A stretch of 64,000 nt of DNA from Bradyrhizobium sp. AUGA SZCCT0176 (GCF_018130145.1 NZ_JAFCMB010000001.1:558001-622000), one strand, 5' to 3'. Shown: positions 53,022 to 62,277, numbered from the stretch's first letter. A program made the numbers and translations. The notes: generated from the letters alone by a model not told the origin.

Positions 53022-53092
53022 CAGGCCGTTTCCGGTTTTCGTCATAAGCGGCTACAAGATCAGGCTGAAGTTCTAGCGCTGTGGAATATCGC

Positions 53093-53185
53093 ATGTATCC
53101 GGATCCAAATTCTTCATCGCAAAAAATGTACAACCGCGCACTGGCGAGCCTGCCCGGCGGCAATACGCGCACCACGTCTTCATGA
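53093..53185 (+). pseudogene. Frameshifted N-terminal piece of the class III aminotransferase
   Basis: A frame starting with ATG at 53093 reads MYPDPNSSSQKMYNRALASL, then PGGNTRTTSS and TGA (53183-53185). The LPGGNTRTT segment is the normal N-terminal motif of this aminotransferase family, which continues TVFxKPxPxY. The next frame begins MKPYPIYAARGEGC at 53182. One missing base near 53176 (ACCACGTCTTC instead of an expected ACCACGGTCTTC) would join them. It may be a true frameshift, or a base-calling error in this sequence. Confidence 0.75.
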
Positions 53186-54408
53186 AACCGTATCCGATCT
53201 ACGCCGCGCGCGGCGAGGGATGCCGGGTGTGGGACCTCGACGGCAACGAGTTCATCGATTGCATCAACAATTTCACCTCGCAGATTCACGGCCATGCACA
53301 CCCAGTGTTGATCAAGGCCGCGACCGCGCAACTTGCGCTGGGATCGGCGTTCGGGATGCCGACCGAATCCGAGGTCGACCTTGCCGAACTGCTCGCCGCG
53401 CGAGTGCCGTCGGTCGACCAGGTGCGGTTCTGCAATTCAGGCACTGAAGCTGTCATGATGGCGCTGAAGGCCGCCCGCGCCCATACCGGCCGCCCCAAAA
53501 TTGCAAAATGCGAGGGCGCGTATCATGGGTCCTACGATTATGCCGAGGTCAGCCTCGATCCGACGCCGGAAGCCTGGGGCCGCAACGCGCCGGTGTCCGT
53601 CGCCTACGCCAAAGGCACGCCCGACAATGTGCTGGCCGATGTCCTGACCATTCCCTTCAATGATACCGAGGCCGCTGTCAGCCTGATCCGCGAGCATGGT
53701 CCTGAACTCGCCTGCGTCCTTGTCGATCCCATGCCCAATCGCGCCGGGCTGGCGCCGGCCGATCAGGCCTATCTGGAGGCGCTGCGCAAGGTCACGCGCG
53801 AGGTCGGCGCGCTGTTGATCTTCGATGAAGTGATCACGTTCCGTCTCGGCTATCGCGGCGCGCAGGGTCTGTTCAATATCGACCCCGATCTGACCACGCT
53901 CGCAAAAATCATCGGCGGCGGGTTTCCGGTTGGCGCGGTGTGCGGCCACAAGGAATTCATGGCCGTGTTCGACCCTCGGTCAGGCAAGCCTGCGCTGCCG
54001 CATGGCGGCACGTTCTCCGCCAATCCGGTGACGATGCGCGCCGGTATCGCGGCGATGGAACTGCTGGACGAGGCGGCGTTCGCGCGGCTCGATGCAATGG
54101 GGGAGGCGGTTCGATCAGGGATCGACGCAGCGTTCCGCCGCCACAATGTTCCCGGCCGCACCGTCGGGCTCGGGTCGTTGCTGAAGATACATCTCGTCGA
54201 TCGTCCGGTGCGCGACTATCGCTCGGCCTATCCGACCGAAGCGGAAGCCGGGCGTCAGGTGGTTTTCAACCAGGCGCTGCTCAATCGTGGCGTGCTGGCG
54301 GCGGGCAATGGATTGATGGCATTGTCGACCCCGATGACGGATGCCGATATACATGCGATCATCGATGCCGTATCGGGCGCGATATCGGAAGTGTCGGCCT
54401 CGCTCTAG
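53182..54408 (+). CDS. Class III aminotransferase (glutamate-1-semialdehyde aminomutase-like), N terminus out of frame
   Basis: A 408-residue fold-type I PLP enzyme. It has GCRVWDLDGNEFIDCINNFTSQIHGHAHP, FCNSGTEAVMMALKAARAHTG (phosphate site), GAYHGSYDY, IFDEVITFRL with Asp215 and AKIIGGGFPVGAV with Lys242 as Schiff-base lysine. Homologues start about 30 residues earlier; those residues are present just upstream in another frame. Translation from 53182 would lack the N-terminal helix and part of the dimer interface, so function is doubtful unless the missing base is a sequencing error. HyuB follows 23 nt later. The operon suggests an amino-acid or hydantoin-derived substrate. Confidence 0.88.
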   Translation: MKPYPIYAARGEGCRVWDLDGNEFIDCINNFTSQIHGHAHPVLIKAATAQLALGSAFGMPTESEVDLAELLAARVPSVDQVRFCNSGTEAVMMALKAARAHTGRPKIAKCEGAYHGSYDYAEVSLDPTPEAWGRNAPVSVAYAKGTPDNVLADVLTIPFNDTEAAVSLIREHGPELACVLVDPMPNRAGLAPADQAYLEALRKVTREVGALLIFDEVITFRLGYRGAQGLFNIDPDLTTLAKIIGGGFPVGAVCGHKEFMAVFDPRSGKPALPHGGTFSANPVTMRAGIAAMELLDEAAFARLDAMGEAVRSGIDAAFRRHNVPGRTVGLGSLLKIHLVDRPVRDYRSAYPTEAEAGRQVVFNQALLNRGVLAAGNGLMALSTPMTDADIHAIIDAVSGAISEVSASL

Positions 54409-54430
54409 GTTCAAGAACAACAAGGCAAGA

Positions 54431-56095
54431 ATGTCCGCCAAGATCGATCCCATCACACGGTCCGTCGTCCAGCATCGGCTCAGTTCGATCGTAAAAGAGA
54501 TGGGCGAAGCCATGCTTCGCACCTCCTATTCGCAGATCCTCAATTCCAGCCGCGACTTTTCGTTAGGGATTTGCGATACGCGCGCCCGCCTGATCGCCCA
54601 GGCCGATCATCTGCCGGTGCATGTCGGCGCGTTGCCATGGGCGACGATCGCGGTGGAGGAGCGCTTCAAGGACGTCAAGCCGGGCGACGTCTTCCTGCTC
54701 AACGATCCCTATTATGGCGGCAGCCATCTGCCTGATCTCACGGTCTTCGTGCCGGTGTTCGACGGTGACAAGCGGTTGCTCTGGACCATCGTCCGCGCCC
54801 ACCAAAGCGATATCGGCGGCGCCACCCACGGCGCCTACAATCCCGGGGCAACGGAAATCTGGCAGGAAGGCCTGCGGATTCCGCCGATCAAACTTTCCGA
54901 GGCGGGACGGCCGCGCGAGGATCTGCTCGAGATGCTGGCGCTGAATGTGCGAAACCCGCGCGAGTTTCGCGGCGACCTTGCCGCGATGCTGGGCGCGGCG
55001 CATCTCGGCGAACGTCGCGTCGCAAAACTGTTCAGCGAATTCGGTGCGCCGGTCGTCGAAGCGGCGATCGAAGCGATCCTGGATGCAACCGAAGCGCAGA
55101 CCCGCGCCGTGGTCTCGACCTGGAAGGACGGCGTCTTCCACGGCGAGGCGTTTCTCGACGATGACGGCCATGGACGCACGGATATCCGCATCGCGGCCAA
55201 GGTCACCAAGAAGGGCAGCGATGTCGAGGTCGATCTGACGCAGTCCGATCCGCAGTCGACCAGTTTTGTCAATTCCTCGCATGCCAACATGCAGGCCGCG
55301 GTCGCGATGGCCTTTGCTTATCTGATCGACGCTGACATCCCCAAGAATACCGGCGCGCTGCGCCCGCTGAAGGTGATCGCCAAGCAGGGGACGATCGTCT
55401 GGGCCGATCCGGGCCGGCCGGTGACGTTGTGCACGAGCCATCCTTCCAACGAGATCGTCGAAGCGATTGTGAAGGCCATGTCCGCCTCCTGTCCGGAACG
55501 CGCGATGGCTGGATGGAGCCGCAGATTCCGGATCGCGATTCAGGGCGAGGATCCGCGTACCGGAAAGCAGTTCATCTGGCATTTGTTTCAGGCTCGACCG
55601 GGCGGCGGTGCTTCGTCCGGCGGCGACGGTTACTCGTCGATCGGGGAATGGCACAGCGTCGGTGGATTGAAGTTCGGAAGTATCGAGGTCGCCGAGGCGC
55701 GCTTTCCATTGCACTTCCGTCAGCATGAATTCCGCCCGGGCTCCGGTGGCGACGGACAGTTCCGCGGCGGTCTCGGCGTTGCCCTCGATCTGGTGCTGGA
55801 GACCGAAAAGCCGTCGCGCGGCAACACCGCGGGCGACGGCGCGCGCCATGGTCCCTGCGGCATGCTCGGCGGCGAGGATGGCGAGCCGCATCATTATCGC
55901 CTGCTGTCCGAGGGACGTGAGCCGCGCGTGTTGCGCACCAAGGAAGTCGGCATCGAACTCCATCCCGGCGATTGTCTCGAGATACGCTCGTCCGGCGGCG
56001 GTGGCTGGGGGCCACCGTCCAAGCGATCAGCGGAGGCGCGGCGACGCGACGCCGAGCAGGGATTGACCAGTGTTTCCGCGGAGCGACGTGGCTGA
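54431..56095 (+). CDS. hyuB: Hydantoinase B / oxoprolinase family subunit
   Basis: A 554-residue protein. IDPITRSVVQHRLSSIVKEMGEAMLRTSYSQILNSSRDFSLGICD is the standard HyuB start. LLNDPYYGGSHLPDLTVFVPVF, RAHQSDIGG and GATEIWQEGLRIPPIKL follow; RPGGGASSGGDGYSSIG and SSGGGGWGPP are near the C terminus. HyuB works with HyuA in ATP-dependent hydrolysis of hydantoin, N-methylhydantoin or 5-oxoproline-like rings; acetone carboxylase is a related complex. The ATG at 54431 has AAGGCAAG upstream. HyuA starts 2 nt after this stop. Confidence 0.92.
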   Translation: MSAKIDPITRSVVQHRLSSIVKEMGEAMLRTSYSQILNSSRDFSLGICDTRARLIAQADHLPVHVGALPWATIAVEERFKDVKPGDVFLLNDPYYGGSHLPDLTVFVPVFDGDKRLLWTIVRAHQSDIGGATHGAYNPGATEIWQEGLRIPPIKLSEAGRPREDLLEMLALNVRNPREFRGDLAAMLGAAHLGERRVAKLFSEFGAPVVEAAIEAILDATEAQTRAVVSTWKDGVFHGEAFLDDDGHGRTDIRIAAKVTKKGSDVEVDLTQSDPQSTSFVNSSHANMQAAVAMAFAYLIDADIPKNTGALRPLKVIAKQGTIVWADPGRPVTLCTSHPSNEIVEAIVKAMSASCPERAMAGWSRRFRIAIQGEDPRTGKQFIWHLFQARPGGGASSGGDGYSSIGEWHSVGGLKFGSIEVAEARFPLHFRQHEFRPGSGGDGQFRGGLGVALDLVLETEKPSRGNTAGDGARHGPCGMLGGEDGEPHHYRLLSEGREPRVLRTKEVGIELHPGDCLEIRSSGGGGWGPPSKRSAEARRRDAEQGLTSVSAERRG

Positions 56096-56097
56096 CG

Positions 56098-58140
56098 ATG
56101 TACACAATCGGAGTTGACGTCGGCGGAACCTATACCGACCTAGTGGCCACGGATTCGTCCGGGCGAACCATATTCGCAAAATCGCCATCCACACCCGCCG
56201 ACCAATCGATCGGCGTCATGACCGGCCTCGAAGAACTGGCGCGGCGATTGAACACGACGCGTGCGGAAATGCTCGCCGCCACAGATCGGCTGGTGCACGG
56301 GACCACGGTTGCGACCAACGCGTTGCTGGAGCGCAAGGGCGCCAAGGTCGCGCTCTTGACCACCGAGGGCCATCGCGACGTCATCGAAATGCGCGAAGGC
56401 CTCAAGCCCGACCGCTACGATCTGCGTTCGCCGCCGCCGGAGCCCTTGGTACCGCGCGAACGACGTTTTGGCGTTCGCGAGCGGCTGAAGGCGAATGGCG
56501 AGGTTTTGACTGCGCTTGATGAGCGCTCGCTTGACGAGGCCATCGCCGGCATCAGGAAACTGGGCGCGACCTCGGTCGCGGTGTGCTTTCTGCATTCCTA
56601 TCTCAACCCCGTCCACGAACTTGCCGCGGTCGAGCGCCTGGCAAAAGAACTGCCTGACGTCAGCGTGTCGCGTTCCAGCGACGTGCTGCCGCAGATCAAG
56701 GAGTACGAGCGCGTCTCGACCACGATCGTGAACGCCTATGTCGAACCGATCGTGCGGCGCTATCTCACCAATCTCGAGCGGCGCCTGAAAGAGGCCGGCC
56801 TCAAGGGCAGCCTGTTCGTCATCCTGTCGCATGGCGGCATGGCGCCGGTCGAGGAAGCCTCGCGCCTCGCCGCGGGCACGGTGCTGTCAGGGCCGGCGGG
56901 CGGCATGTCGGGCGGTCGGCGCTGCGCCGAGCTGCTCGGCATTCCCGATCTGGTGCCGTTCGACATGGGCGGAACCAGCACGGACATCTCTCTCATTTCG
57001 GACGGACAGGCCTCGCTCTCCGCCGATGGCCTGCTGGCGGGCCAGCGCATTGCCTTGCGCAGCCTTGATATTGCGAGCATCGCTGCCGGCGGCGGCTCGA
57101 TCGCCAGCGTCGATGGCAGCCGCACGCTGCGGGTCGGTCCGGAAAGTGCCGGCTCGATTCCGGGTCCGGCCTGTTACGGCAATGGCGGGCAGGCCGCGAC
57201 CGTCACCGATGCCAATGTCGTGCTCGGTTATCTCGATGCCGCCGCCTTCATGGGCGGGCAGCGCCCGCTCGATCGCGCGGCGTCGGAAGCCGCGGTCGAT
57301 CGTGTCGCCGCATCCATGGAGCTCTCGCGCGTCGAGGCCGCCGCGGGCATTTACCGCATGATCAATTTGAACATGGCGGACGGCATCCGCCTGATGACGT
57401 TGCGCCGCGGCGTCGATCCCCGGAAATTCGCGCTGTTGAGTTTCGGCGGCGCGGCGGGCTTGCATGCGGCCGAGGTTGCGCGCGAACTGGAGATCAAACG
57501 CATCATCGTGCCGACGGTGGCCTCCGTGCTGTCGGCATGGGGCATGCTGACCAGCGATCTGCGCTATGAGATGAGCCGCACGCATTATGGCAGGGCGGCG
57601 CGCATTTCCGCCGGCGAAGTGCGTGAGCTGTTCGGCGAACTGGAGCAGGCGGCTACCGGTCGGCTGCGCTCATGGTTCAACGGGCCGCTGTCGATCGAAC
57701 GCTCCGCCGAAATGCGTTACGGCGAACAGATTTTCGAGATCGACGTTTCGCTGGATGGTCTTGACTGGAATGCGGCCGACCTCGTCGATCGGATCGAGCA
57801 GCGCTTTCATCGCAAGCACGAGGAACTCTATACCTATGCCTCGCCCGGGCAGGAGGTCGTGTTCGTCAACGCGCGGGTCGCGGCGGTCGGCGCCGTCGCG
57901 CCAAACGATCAGAACACGCGCCCGGCGGCGTCGGCGGGCGTTTGCGCGCCACGCGGCAAACGTCAGGCGTTCTTTGGCGGCTGGCGCGAGGTGCCGGTCT
58001 ATGCGCTCGATGCGCTGCAGCCCGGGCATTCCCTGACCGGTCCTGCCATCATTGAGGCGGAAACCACCACGGTGCTGGTCGATAGCGGCGACCGCGTCAG
58101 CGTCAATGCGCTCGGGTGGCTGGACATAACCCTGCGCTGA
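56098..58140 (+). CDS. hyuA: Hydantoinase A / oxoprolinase family subunit (ATP-binding)
   Basis: A 680-residue ASKHA-fold ATPase subunit. GVDVGGTYTDLVATD (residues 4-18) is the phosphate-1 motif, HGTTVATNALLERKGAKVALLTT follows, and LSGPAGGMSGG and DMGGTSTDISLI form the central ATP site. Length and motifs match hydantoin utilisation protein A/N-methylhydantoinase A. It acts with HyuB. The start is the ATG at 56098, 2 nt after the HyuB TGA, so translation is coupled. Which cyclic amide is used is not indicated. Confidence 0.92.
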   Translation: MYTIGVDVGGTYTDLVATDSSGRTIFAKSPSTPADQSIGVMTGLEELARRLNTTRAEMLAATDRLVHGTTVATNALLERKGAKVALLTTEGHRDVIEMREGLKPDRYDLRSPPPEPLVPRERRFGVRERLKANGEVLTALDERSLDEAIAGIRKLGATSVAVCFLHSYLNPVHELAAVERLAKELPDVSVSRSSDVLPQIKEYERVSTTIVNAYVEPIVRRYLTNLERRLKEAGLKGSLFVILSHGGMAPVEEASRLAAGTVLSGPAGGMSGGRRCAELLGIPDLVPFDMGGTSTDISLISDGQASLSADGLLAGQRIALRSLDIASIAAGGGSIASVDGSRTLRVGPESAGSIPGPACYGNGGQAATVTDANVVLGYLDAAAFMGGQRPLDRAASEAAVDRVAASMELSRVEAAAGIYRMINLNMADGIRLMTLRRGVDPRKFALLSFGGAAGLHAAEVARELEIKRIIVPTVASVLSAWGMLTSDLRYEMSRTHYGRAARISAGEVRELFGELEQAATGRLRSWFNGPLSIERSAEMRYGEQIFEIDVSLDGLDWNAADLVDRIEQRFHRKHEELYTYASPGQEVVFVNARVAAVGAVAPNDQNTRPAASAGVCAPRGKRQAFFGGWREVPVYALDALQPGHSLTGPAIIEAETTTVLVDSGDRVSVNALGWLDITLR

Positions 58141-58229
58141 ACACAAAAATTGATTTCAACAGCGCCGGATTGGGCAGTATTATCCCAAGTGCTGGGTTAG
58201 GCGTCACAAGCTTGAGTTAGCGTGAAGCC

Positions 58230-59471
58230 ATGTTCATGAAAACAATAAAAGAAGCTGGAACTATCCTGGCCCTGTTAGCCGCCGCGCTGTTCGCCGGCAT
58301 GCCGATATCGGCGCGACAGGCCCATGGCGGCGGCGTCACCGATACCGAAATCCGCATCGGCAACGTCATGCCGTATACCGGACCCTTGGCCGCGTTCGCG
58401 GCGATCGGCAGGGCTGAAGCCGCCTATTTCGACATGATCAATGATCGCGGCGGCATCAACGGTCGCAAGATCAAATTCATCTCCCGTGACGACAGTTCCA
58501 ATCCGAAGATGGCAGCGGAGCACACAAGTCAACTGGTGGAGCAGGAGAACGTGCTGCTGATGTTTGGCTCGTTCGGCACGCCGAGCAATCTGGCGACGCG
58601 GACCTACCTCAACGAGAAGAAAGTGCCGCAACTCTTTGTCGCGTCCGGTGACGAGGAGTGGGCGCATCCCAAACGATTTCCGTGGTCCATGGGCTGGCAG
58701 CCGACGTTTCGCGCCGAGGGACGGATCTACGCCAACTATATCCAGGCTTCCTATCCGAGCCGCAAGATCGCGGTGCTCTGGCAGAACGATCAGTTCGGAC
58801 GCGATCTGTTCAGGGGATTGCAGGAAGGGCTCGGCGTCACTGCCCGCATGATCGTGGCTGATATCGCCATCGAGGCAGATATGTCGATCGATGCGCAGGT
58901 CGACATCCTCAAGAATTCCGGGGCCGAAGTGCTCGTGCTGAATTGCGCACCGCCAATCTCGGCGCGGGCCATCCGAAGAGCGGCCGAACTGGGTTGGTAT
59001 CCGGTGGTGGTGCTGGTCAATGCGGCGGCTTCGATCGCGAATGCGCTGAGACCTGCCGGGCTTGCGAACGCCGCCGGCGTGATCTCGACCTCGTTCCTCA
59101 AGGACGCCGGCGACACCACCTGGAAGGAAGACCCTTCGATCAAGGCGTGGCTGTCATTCATGGACAAGTATTATCCCGATGGTGACAGGGAGGATAGTTA
59201 CGGCATCTTCGGCTATGCCGCGGCCGAAACCCTGGTCCAGGTATTGACGCAGTGCGGCGACGACCTGTCACGCGAGAACATCATGCGGCAGGCCGCGTCG
59301 CTGAAGAACTATCAGAGCCCGATCATTCTGCCGGGCATTGCCATCAACACGGGACCTGCGGATTTTCATCCCATCAAGCAGATGCGGCTGGTGCAATTCG
59401 ACGGCAACGCCTGGCAGCCGATCGGCGACGTCATCGAAAGCGCGTTTGCGAGCAGGCCGGGCGATAATTGA
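58230..59471 (+). CDS. Branched-chain amino-acid-type ABC binding protein (orphan)
   Basis: A 413-residue periplasmic binding protein of the LivJ/Peripla_BP_6 family. It has a signal peptide (ILALLAAALFAGMPISA), then VTDTEIRIGNVMPYTGPLAAFAAIGRAEAAYFDMINDRGGINGRKI and VLLMFGSFGTPSN, the family signature. It lies 89 nt after hyuA on the same strand, probably the last gene of the operon. No Liv-type permease or ATPase is nearby, so it must share a transporter encoded elsewhere or act as a sensor. The ligand may be the hydantoin or its amino acid product. Confidence 0.88.
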   Translation: MFMKTIKEAGTILALLAAALFAGMPISARQAHGGGVTDTEIRIGNVMPYTGPLAAFAAIGRAEAAYFDMINDRGGINGRKIKFISRDDSSNPKMAAEHTSQLVEQENVLLMFGSFGTPSNLATRTYLNEKKVPQLFVASGDEEWAHPKRFPWSMGWQPTFRAEGRIYANYIQASYPSRKIAVLWQNDQFGRDLFRGLQEGLGVTARMIVADIAIEADMSIDAQVDILKNSGAEVLVLNCAPPISARAIRRAAELGWYPVVVLVNAAASIANALRPAGLANAAGVISTSFLKDAGDTTWKEDPSIKAWLSFMDKYYPDGDREDSYGIFGYAAAETLVQVLTQCGDDLSRENIMRQAASLKNYQSPIILPGIAINTGPADFHPIKQMRLVQFDGNAWQPIGDVIESAFASRPGDN

Positions 59472-59490
59472 GGTTGGCGGTCTCTCGGTC

Positions 59491-59611
59491 GTCGTCCCGG
59501 CGAACGCCGGGACCCATACGCCGTGAAGTCAATTGTTACGGGAGGCGTCAGTTGTCTTGTTTCAACAATGAGGGCCGCGGAGTATGGGTCCCGGCTCAAG
59601 GCCGGGACGAC
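59491..59611. repeat. Palindromic repeat element, family A (copy 2)
   Basis: Its ends are GTCGTCCCGGCGAACGCCGG (left) and CGGCTCAAGGCCGGGACGAC (right). The reverse complement of the right half matches the left half of the element at 33245-33370 almost exactly over about 45 nt, so the two copies are inverted relative to each other. The element sits between convergent genes. Confidence 0.8.
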
Positions 59612-59629
59612 ACATATTGAGTCTGCGAC

Positions 59630-60844
59630 CTAATTCTTCTGCCCGTAATTCAACAACCCGCCCTTGCTCTTTGCCGGATGGGCGCGCAGGCCTTCCTCGT
59701 TGGGTTCGGTGCCCCAGCCCGGCCGATCGGAAATGACAAGGTGGCCGTCGACGATCTCGGGCAGATGGGTAAACAGTTCGTGGTCCCACGCCAGCCGGTC
59801 GATGTCGGTTTCCATGATCCGCAAATTCGGTACCGCGGCGCAGAAATGCGCGTTCATCATGGTGCAGAGATGGCCGTAGAAATTATGCGGCGCGACGTTG
59901 ACCTCGAAATGCTCGGCGGCGGCGGCGATCTTCATCGATTGCCACACCCCGTTCCACGGCGTGTCGATGATCGCGACATCCATTGCCTGTTCGTTGAAGT
60001 AGGGCAGGAATTCGCGCAGGCCCAGCAGCGTCTCGCAGGATGAGATCGGATGCGGGCTCTGGCGGCGGATATAGCCCAGCGCCTGCGGATTGAAGGTGTC
60101 GATCTCGACCCAGAACATGTCCATATCCTTGATCGCGCGCAGGATCTTCAGATAGCCCTCGGTCTTGGCGTTGAAGTTGAGGTCGAGCAGCAGATCGACA
60201 TCGGGCCCGGCGCCGTCCCTGATAGCTTCGAGGTGCATGCAGAGATTGCGGATCACCGTGCGATCGACGTTGATCTCCGGCTCGAATGGCGAGCCGAAGC
60301 CGGGCCGCCAGCCCTGCGGCTTGCCGTCGGTGTAGACGAAGATGTTGGTCTTTAGCGCAGTGAAGCGCTTTTCGCGGACTTCGCGGCCTATCGACTTGAC
60401 GCCGTCGAGATCAGTAATCGCGGGCTTGAACCAATCAGGATGATTGATGCGCCAGGTCGCGCAATGCGACCAGTAGACCCGGACGCGGTCGCGAATTTTT
60501 CCTCCCAGCAGTTCATAGCAGGGCACGCCGAGCGCCTTCGCCTTGACGTCGAGCAGCGCGTTCTCGATGGCGCCGAGCGCCAGCGCCACCACGCCGCCGG
60601 CAGCGGGGCGCGTTGCGGCAAACAGTTCCGCGTAAATCCGCTCGTGCTGAAAGGCGTTCTTGCCGACCACCCGCGCCGACAGCCGCTCGATCGCCGCCGT
60701 GACGCCGGGCGCGCCAAAACCCTCGTCATACTCGCTCCAGCCGACGATGCCGTCTTCGGTCATGATCTTGACGAAGTGATAGTTGCGCCAGCCGGCGTCG
60801 CAGGAGAGCGTTTCAACGCTTCTGATCTTGGATGATTTGGTCAT
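59630..60844 (-). CDS. Enolase-superfamily sugar-acid dehydratase/cycloisomerase (mandelate racemase-like)
   Basis: A 404-residue protein of the enolase superfamily. The N-terminal capping domain includes HFVKIMTEDGIVGWSEYDEGFG. The barrel carries LKTNIF (Lys), metal ligands in LLLDLNFN (Asp), FWVEIDTF (Glu) and SSCETLLG (Glu), and His in NVAPHNFYGH. This is the mandelate racemase subgroup pattern, used by galactarate, D-arabinonate or similar dehydratases. The ATG at 60844 has AGGAAATC upstream. Substrate not assignable. It is on the same strand and next to the amidohydrolase gene, separated by a short palindromic repeat. Confidence 0.85.
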   Translation of the reverse strand: MTKSSKIRSVETLSCDAGWRNYHFVKIMTEDGIVGWSEYDEGFGAPGVTAAIERLSARVVGKNAFQHERIYAELFAATRPAAGGVVALALGAIENALLDVKAKALGVPCYELLGGKIRDRVRVYWSHCATWRINHPDWFKPAITDLDGVKSIGREVREKRFTALKTNIFVYTDGKPQGWRPGFGSPFEPEINVDRTVIRNLCMHLEAIRDGAGPDVDLLLDLNFNAKTEGYLKILRAIKDMDMFWVEIDTFNPQALGYIRRQSPHPISSCETLLGLREFLPYFNEQAMDVAIIDTPWNGVWQSMKIAAAAEHFEVNVAPHNFYGHLCTMMNAHFCAAVPNLRIMETDIDRLAWDHELFTHLPEIVDGHLVISDRPGWGTEPNEEGLRAHPAKSKGGLLNYGQKN

Positions 60845-60917
60845 GATTTCCTGCCCGGCTGTTGTTTTCGTTGACCGATAACAACAACGGATTGGCAGGA
60901 GCGTCAATCGCGCCTTG

Positions 60918-60958
60918 CTCGTCATGCCCGGAACAAGTGTACGGCCCGGCCATGACGG
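60918..60958. repeat. Short derivative of palindromic repeat family B
   Basis: The ends CTCGTCATGCCCGG and CCGGCCATGACGG are the same as those of the longer element at 62803-62928, with only about 15 nt between them. It looks like an internally deleted copy. It lies between two minus-strand genes. Confidence 0.65.
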
Positions 60959-60963
60959 AAAAT

Positions 60964-62202
60964 CTAAGCCGGCCTAAACAGCGTCGGTTGGCGTCGCTCG
61001 AATACCTGACGCCCGTTCTTGAAGCCCATCAGCACGTCGGGCAGTTCTGCGATCGCGTTCGGGCCGGTGTCGGTGTCGAGGATGACAAGATCGGCAGGGT
61101 TGCCTGGCGCGATGCCGTAATCCCGCAGGTTCATCAGGCGCGCCGGCAAGTCCGTCACCAGATCGAGGCAGGCGTCGAACTCGCTGATTCCGGCGTGGGC
61201 GACATTGGCGTAGAAATTGGCCATGCGCAGCAGCGACGCATCGCCGAACGGCGTGAACGGATTGAGCACGTTGTTGGTCGCGACCGAACACAGCACGCCG
61301 TTCTCGACCAGCCGGTGCGCCACGGTGAGGCCGCGCGGCGCATTGTGGGTGGCGTCGCGGCCCATCAGATAGAGATCGGTTGCCGGCAGCACGGTGACCG
61401 CGACACCGGCCTTCGCCAGCCGTTCGGTCGCAGCCTTCAGCCGGTCGGGCGGCAACGCCGAGAGTTTGGTGGCGTGCCCGATTGCGACACGGCCATGATA
61501 GTTGCGCCGCTCGGTTTGCCGGCAGACTTCCTCCAGATGCCACCAGGATGGATCGAGATCGAAGTCGAGATGCAGGTCGACGTCGACGTCGAATTGCTGC
61601 GCGAGGTCGAACACTCTTTCGAGATGCGCGTTCGGGTCGGTATCCATATAGGGACAGCCGCCGATCGCTTCGCCGCCGTCGCGCAGTGCCGCGATCAGGA
61701 GTTCTTCCGCGCCGGGATCGTTGGTCAGGCCTTCCTGCGGGAACACGCAGATCGACAGATCGATCGCCCAGGCATAGTCGCGCTTCAGTGCCTTGACCGC
61801 CTCGAAGCCGCGCAGCGCGATGCGTGGATCGATCTCGACATGCGTGCGCATCCGTGTGGTGCCGTGCACGATGGCGCGTTCGAGCACCCGCGCGCCGCGG
61901 GCATAGACGTCCTCGACGGTGAAATCGCGCTTCATGGCGGCAACCGCAGCGATCGCCTCGCCCACGGTGGCATGGTCGTGCCCGCAGCGGCCGAGCAGGC
62001 AAGCCTTGTCGAGATGGATGTGGGTGTCGACGAAGCCGGGGAGGGCGAGCTTGCCGCCGATCTCGATTTCGGGTGCGTCGCAGGCCAGATGTGCCTCGAT
62101 GGCGGCGATCCGCCCCTCCGATACGCCGATATCGACGGGGGTGGCCGAAGCCCGGGTCCGGGCGTTGCGGAAGATCAGGTCGAAGGCGGTTCGCGCGCTC
62201 AT
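60964..62202 (-). CDS. Amidohydrolase, cytosine-deaminase-like
   Basis: A 412-residue metal-dependent amidohydrolase. FDLIFRNARTRASATPVDIGVSEGRIAAI is the composite N-terminal sheet, LPGFVDTHIHLDKACLLGR (about residues 54-72) carries the His-x-His metal ligands, and VDVDLHLDFDLD, GRVAIGHATKL and VLPATDLYL are later barrel motifs. CPYMDTDPNAHLERVFDLAQQFDVDVDLHLD resembles cytosine deaminase and N-isopropylammelide hydrolase groups. It is divergent from an NTF2-like gene. The shared intergenic region holds an element also found at the GntR gene, so the set is probably one regulon. Confidence 0.85.
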   Translation of the reverse strand: MSARTAFDLIFRNARTRASATPVDIGVSEGRIAAIEAHLACDAPEIEIGGKLALPGFVDTHIHLDKACLLGRCGHDHATVGEAIAAVAAMKRDFTVEDVYARGARVLERAIVHGTTRMRTHVEIDPRIALRGFEAVKALKRDYAWAIDLSICVFPQEGLTNDPGAEELLIAALRDGGEAIGGCPYMDTDPNAHLERVFDLAQQFDVDVDLHLDFDLDPSWWHLEEVCRQTERRNYHGRVAIGHATKLSALPPDRLKAATERLAKAGVAVTVLPATDLYLMGRDATHNAPRGLTVAHRLVENGVLCSVATNNVLNPFTPFGDASLLRMANFYANVAHAGISEFDACLDLVTDLPARLMNLRDYGIAPGNPADLVILDTDTGPNAIAELPDVLMGFKNGRQVFERRQPTLFRPA

Positions 62203-62277
62203 CAGGACTTTAGCTGTTTCTTGGCTGGTTTGAGGTGAGGGGAGCCTAGCGGAAGAGTGCTTTAGAGGCAGCCCCAG

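Noticed and set aside
54563..55963. 466-codon minus-strand frame opposite hyuB
   Set aside because: It is a shadow of a well-supported HyuB; no domain and biased composition.
60862..62238. 458-codon plus-strand frame opposite the amidohydrolase
   Set aside because: The composition is typical of an antisense shadow; the opposite strand has clear amidohydrolase metal motifs.
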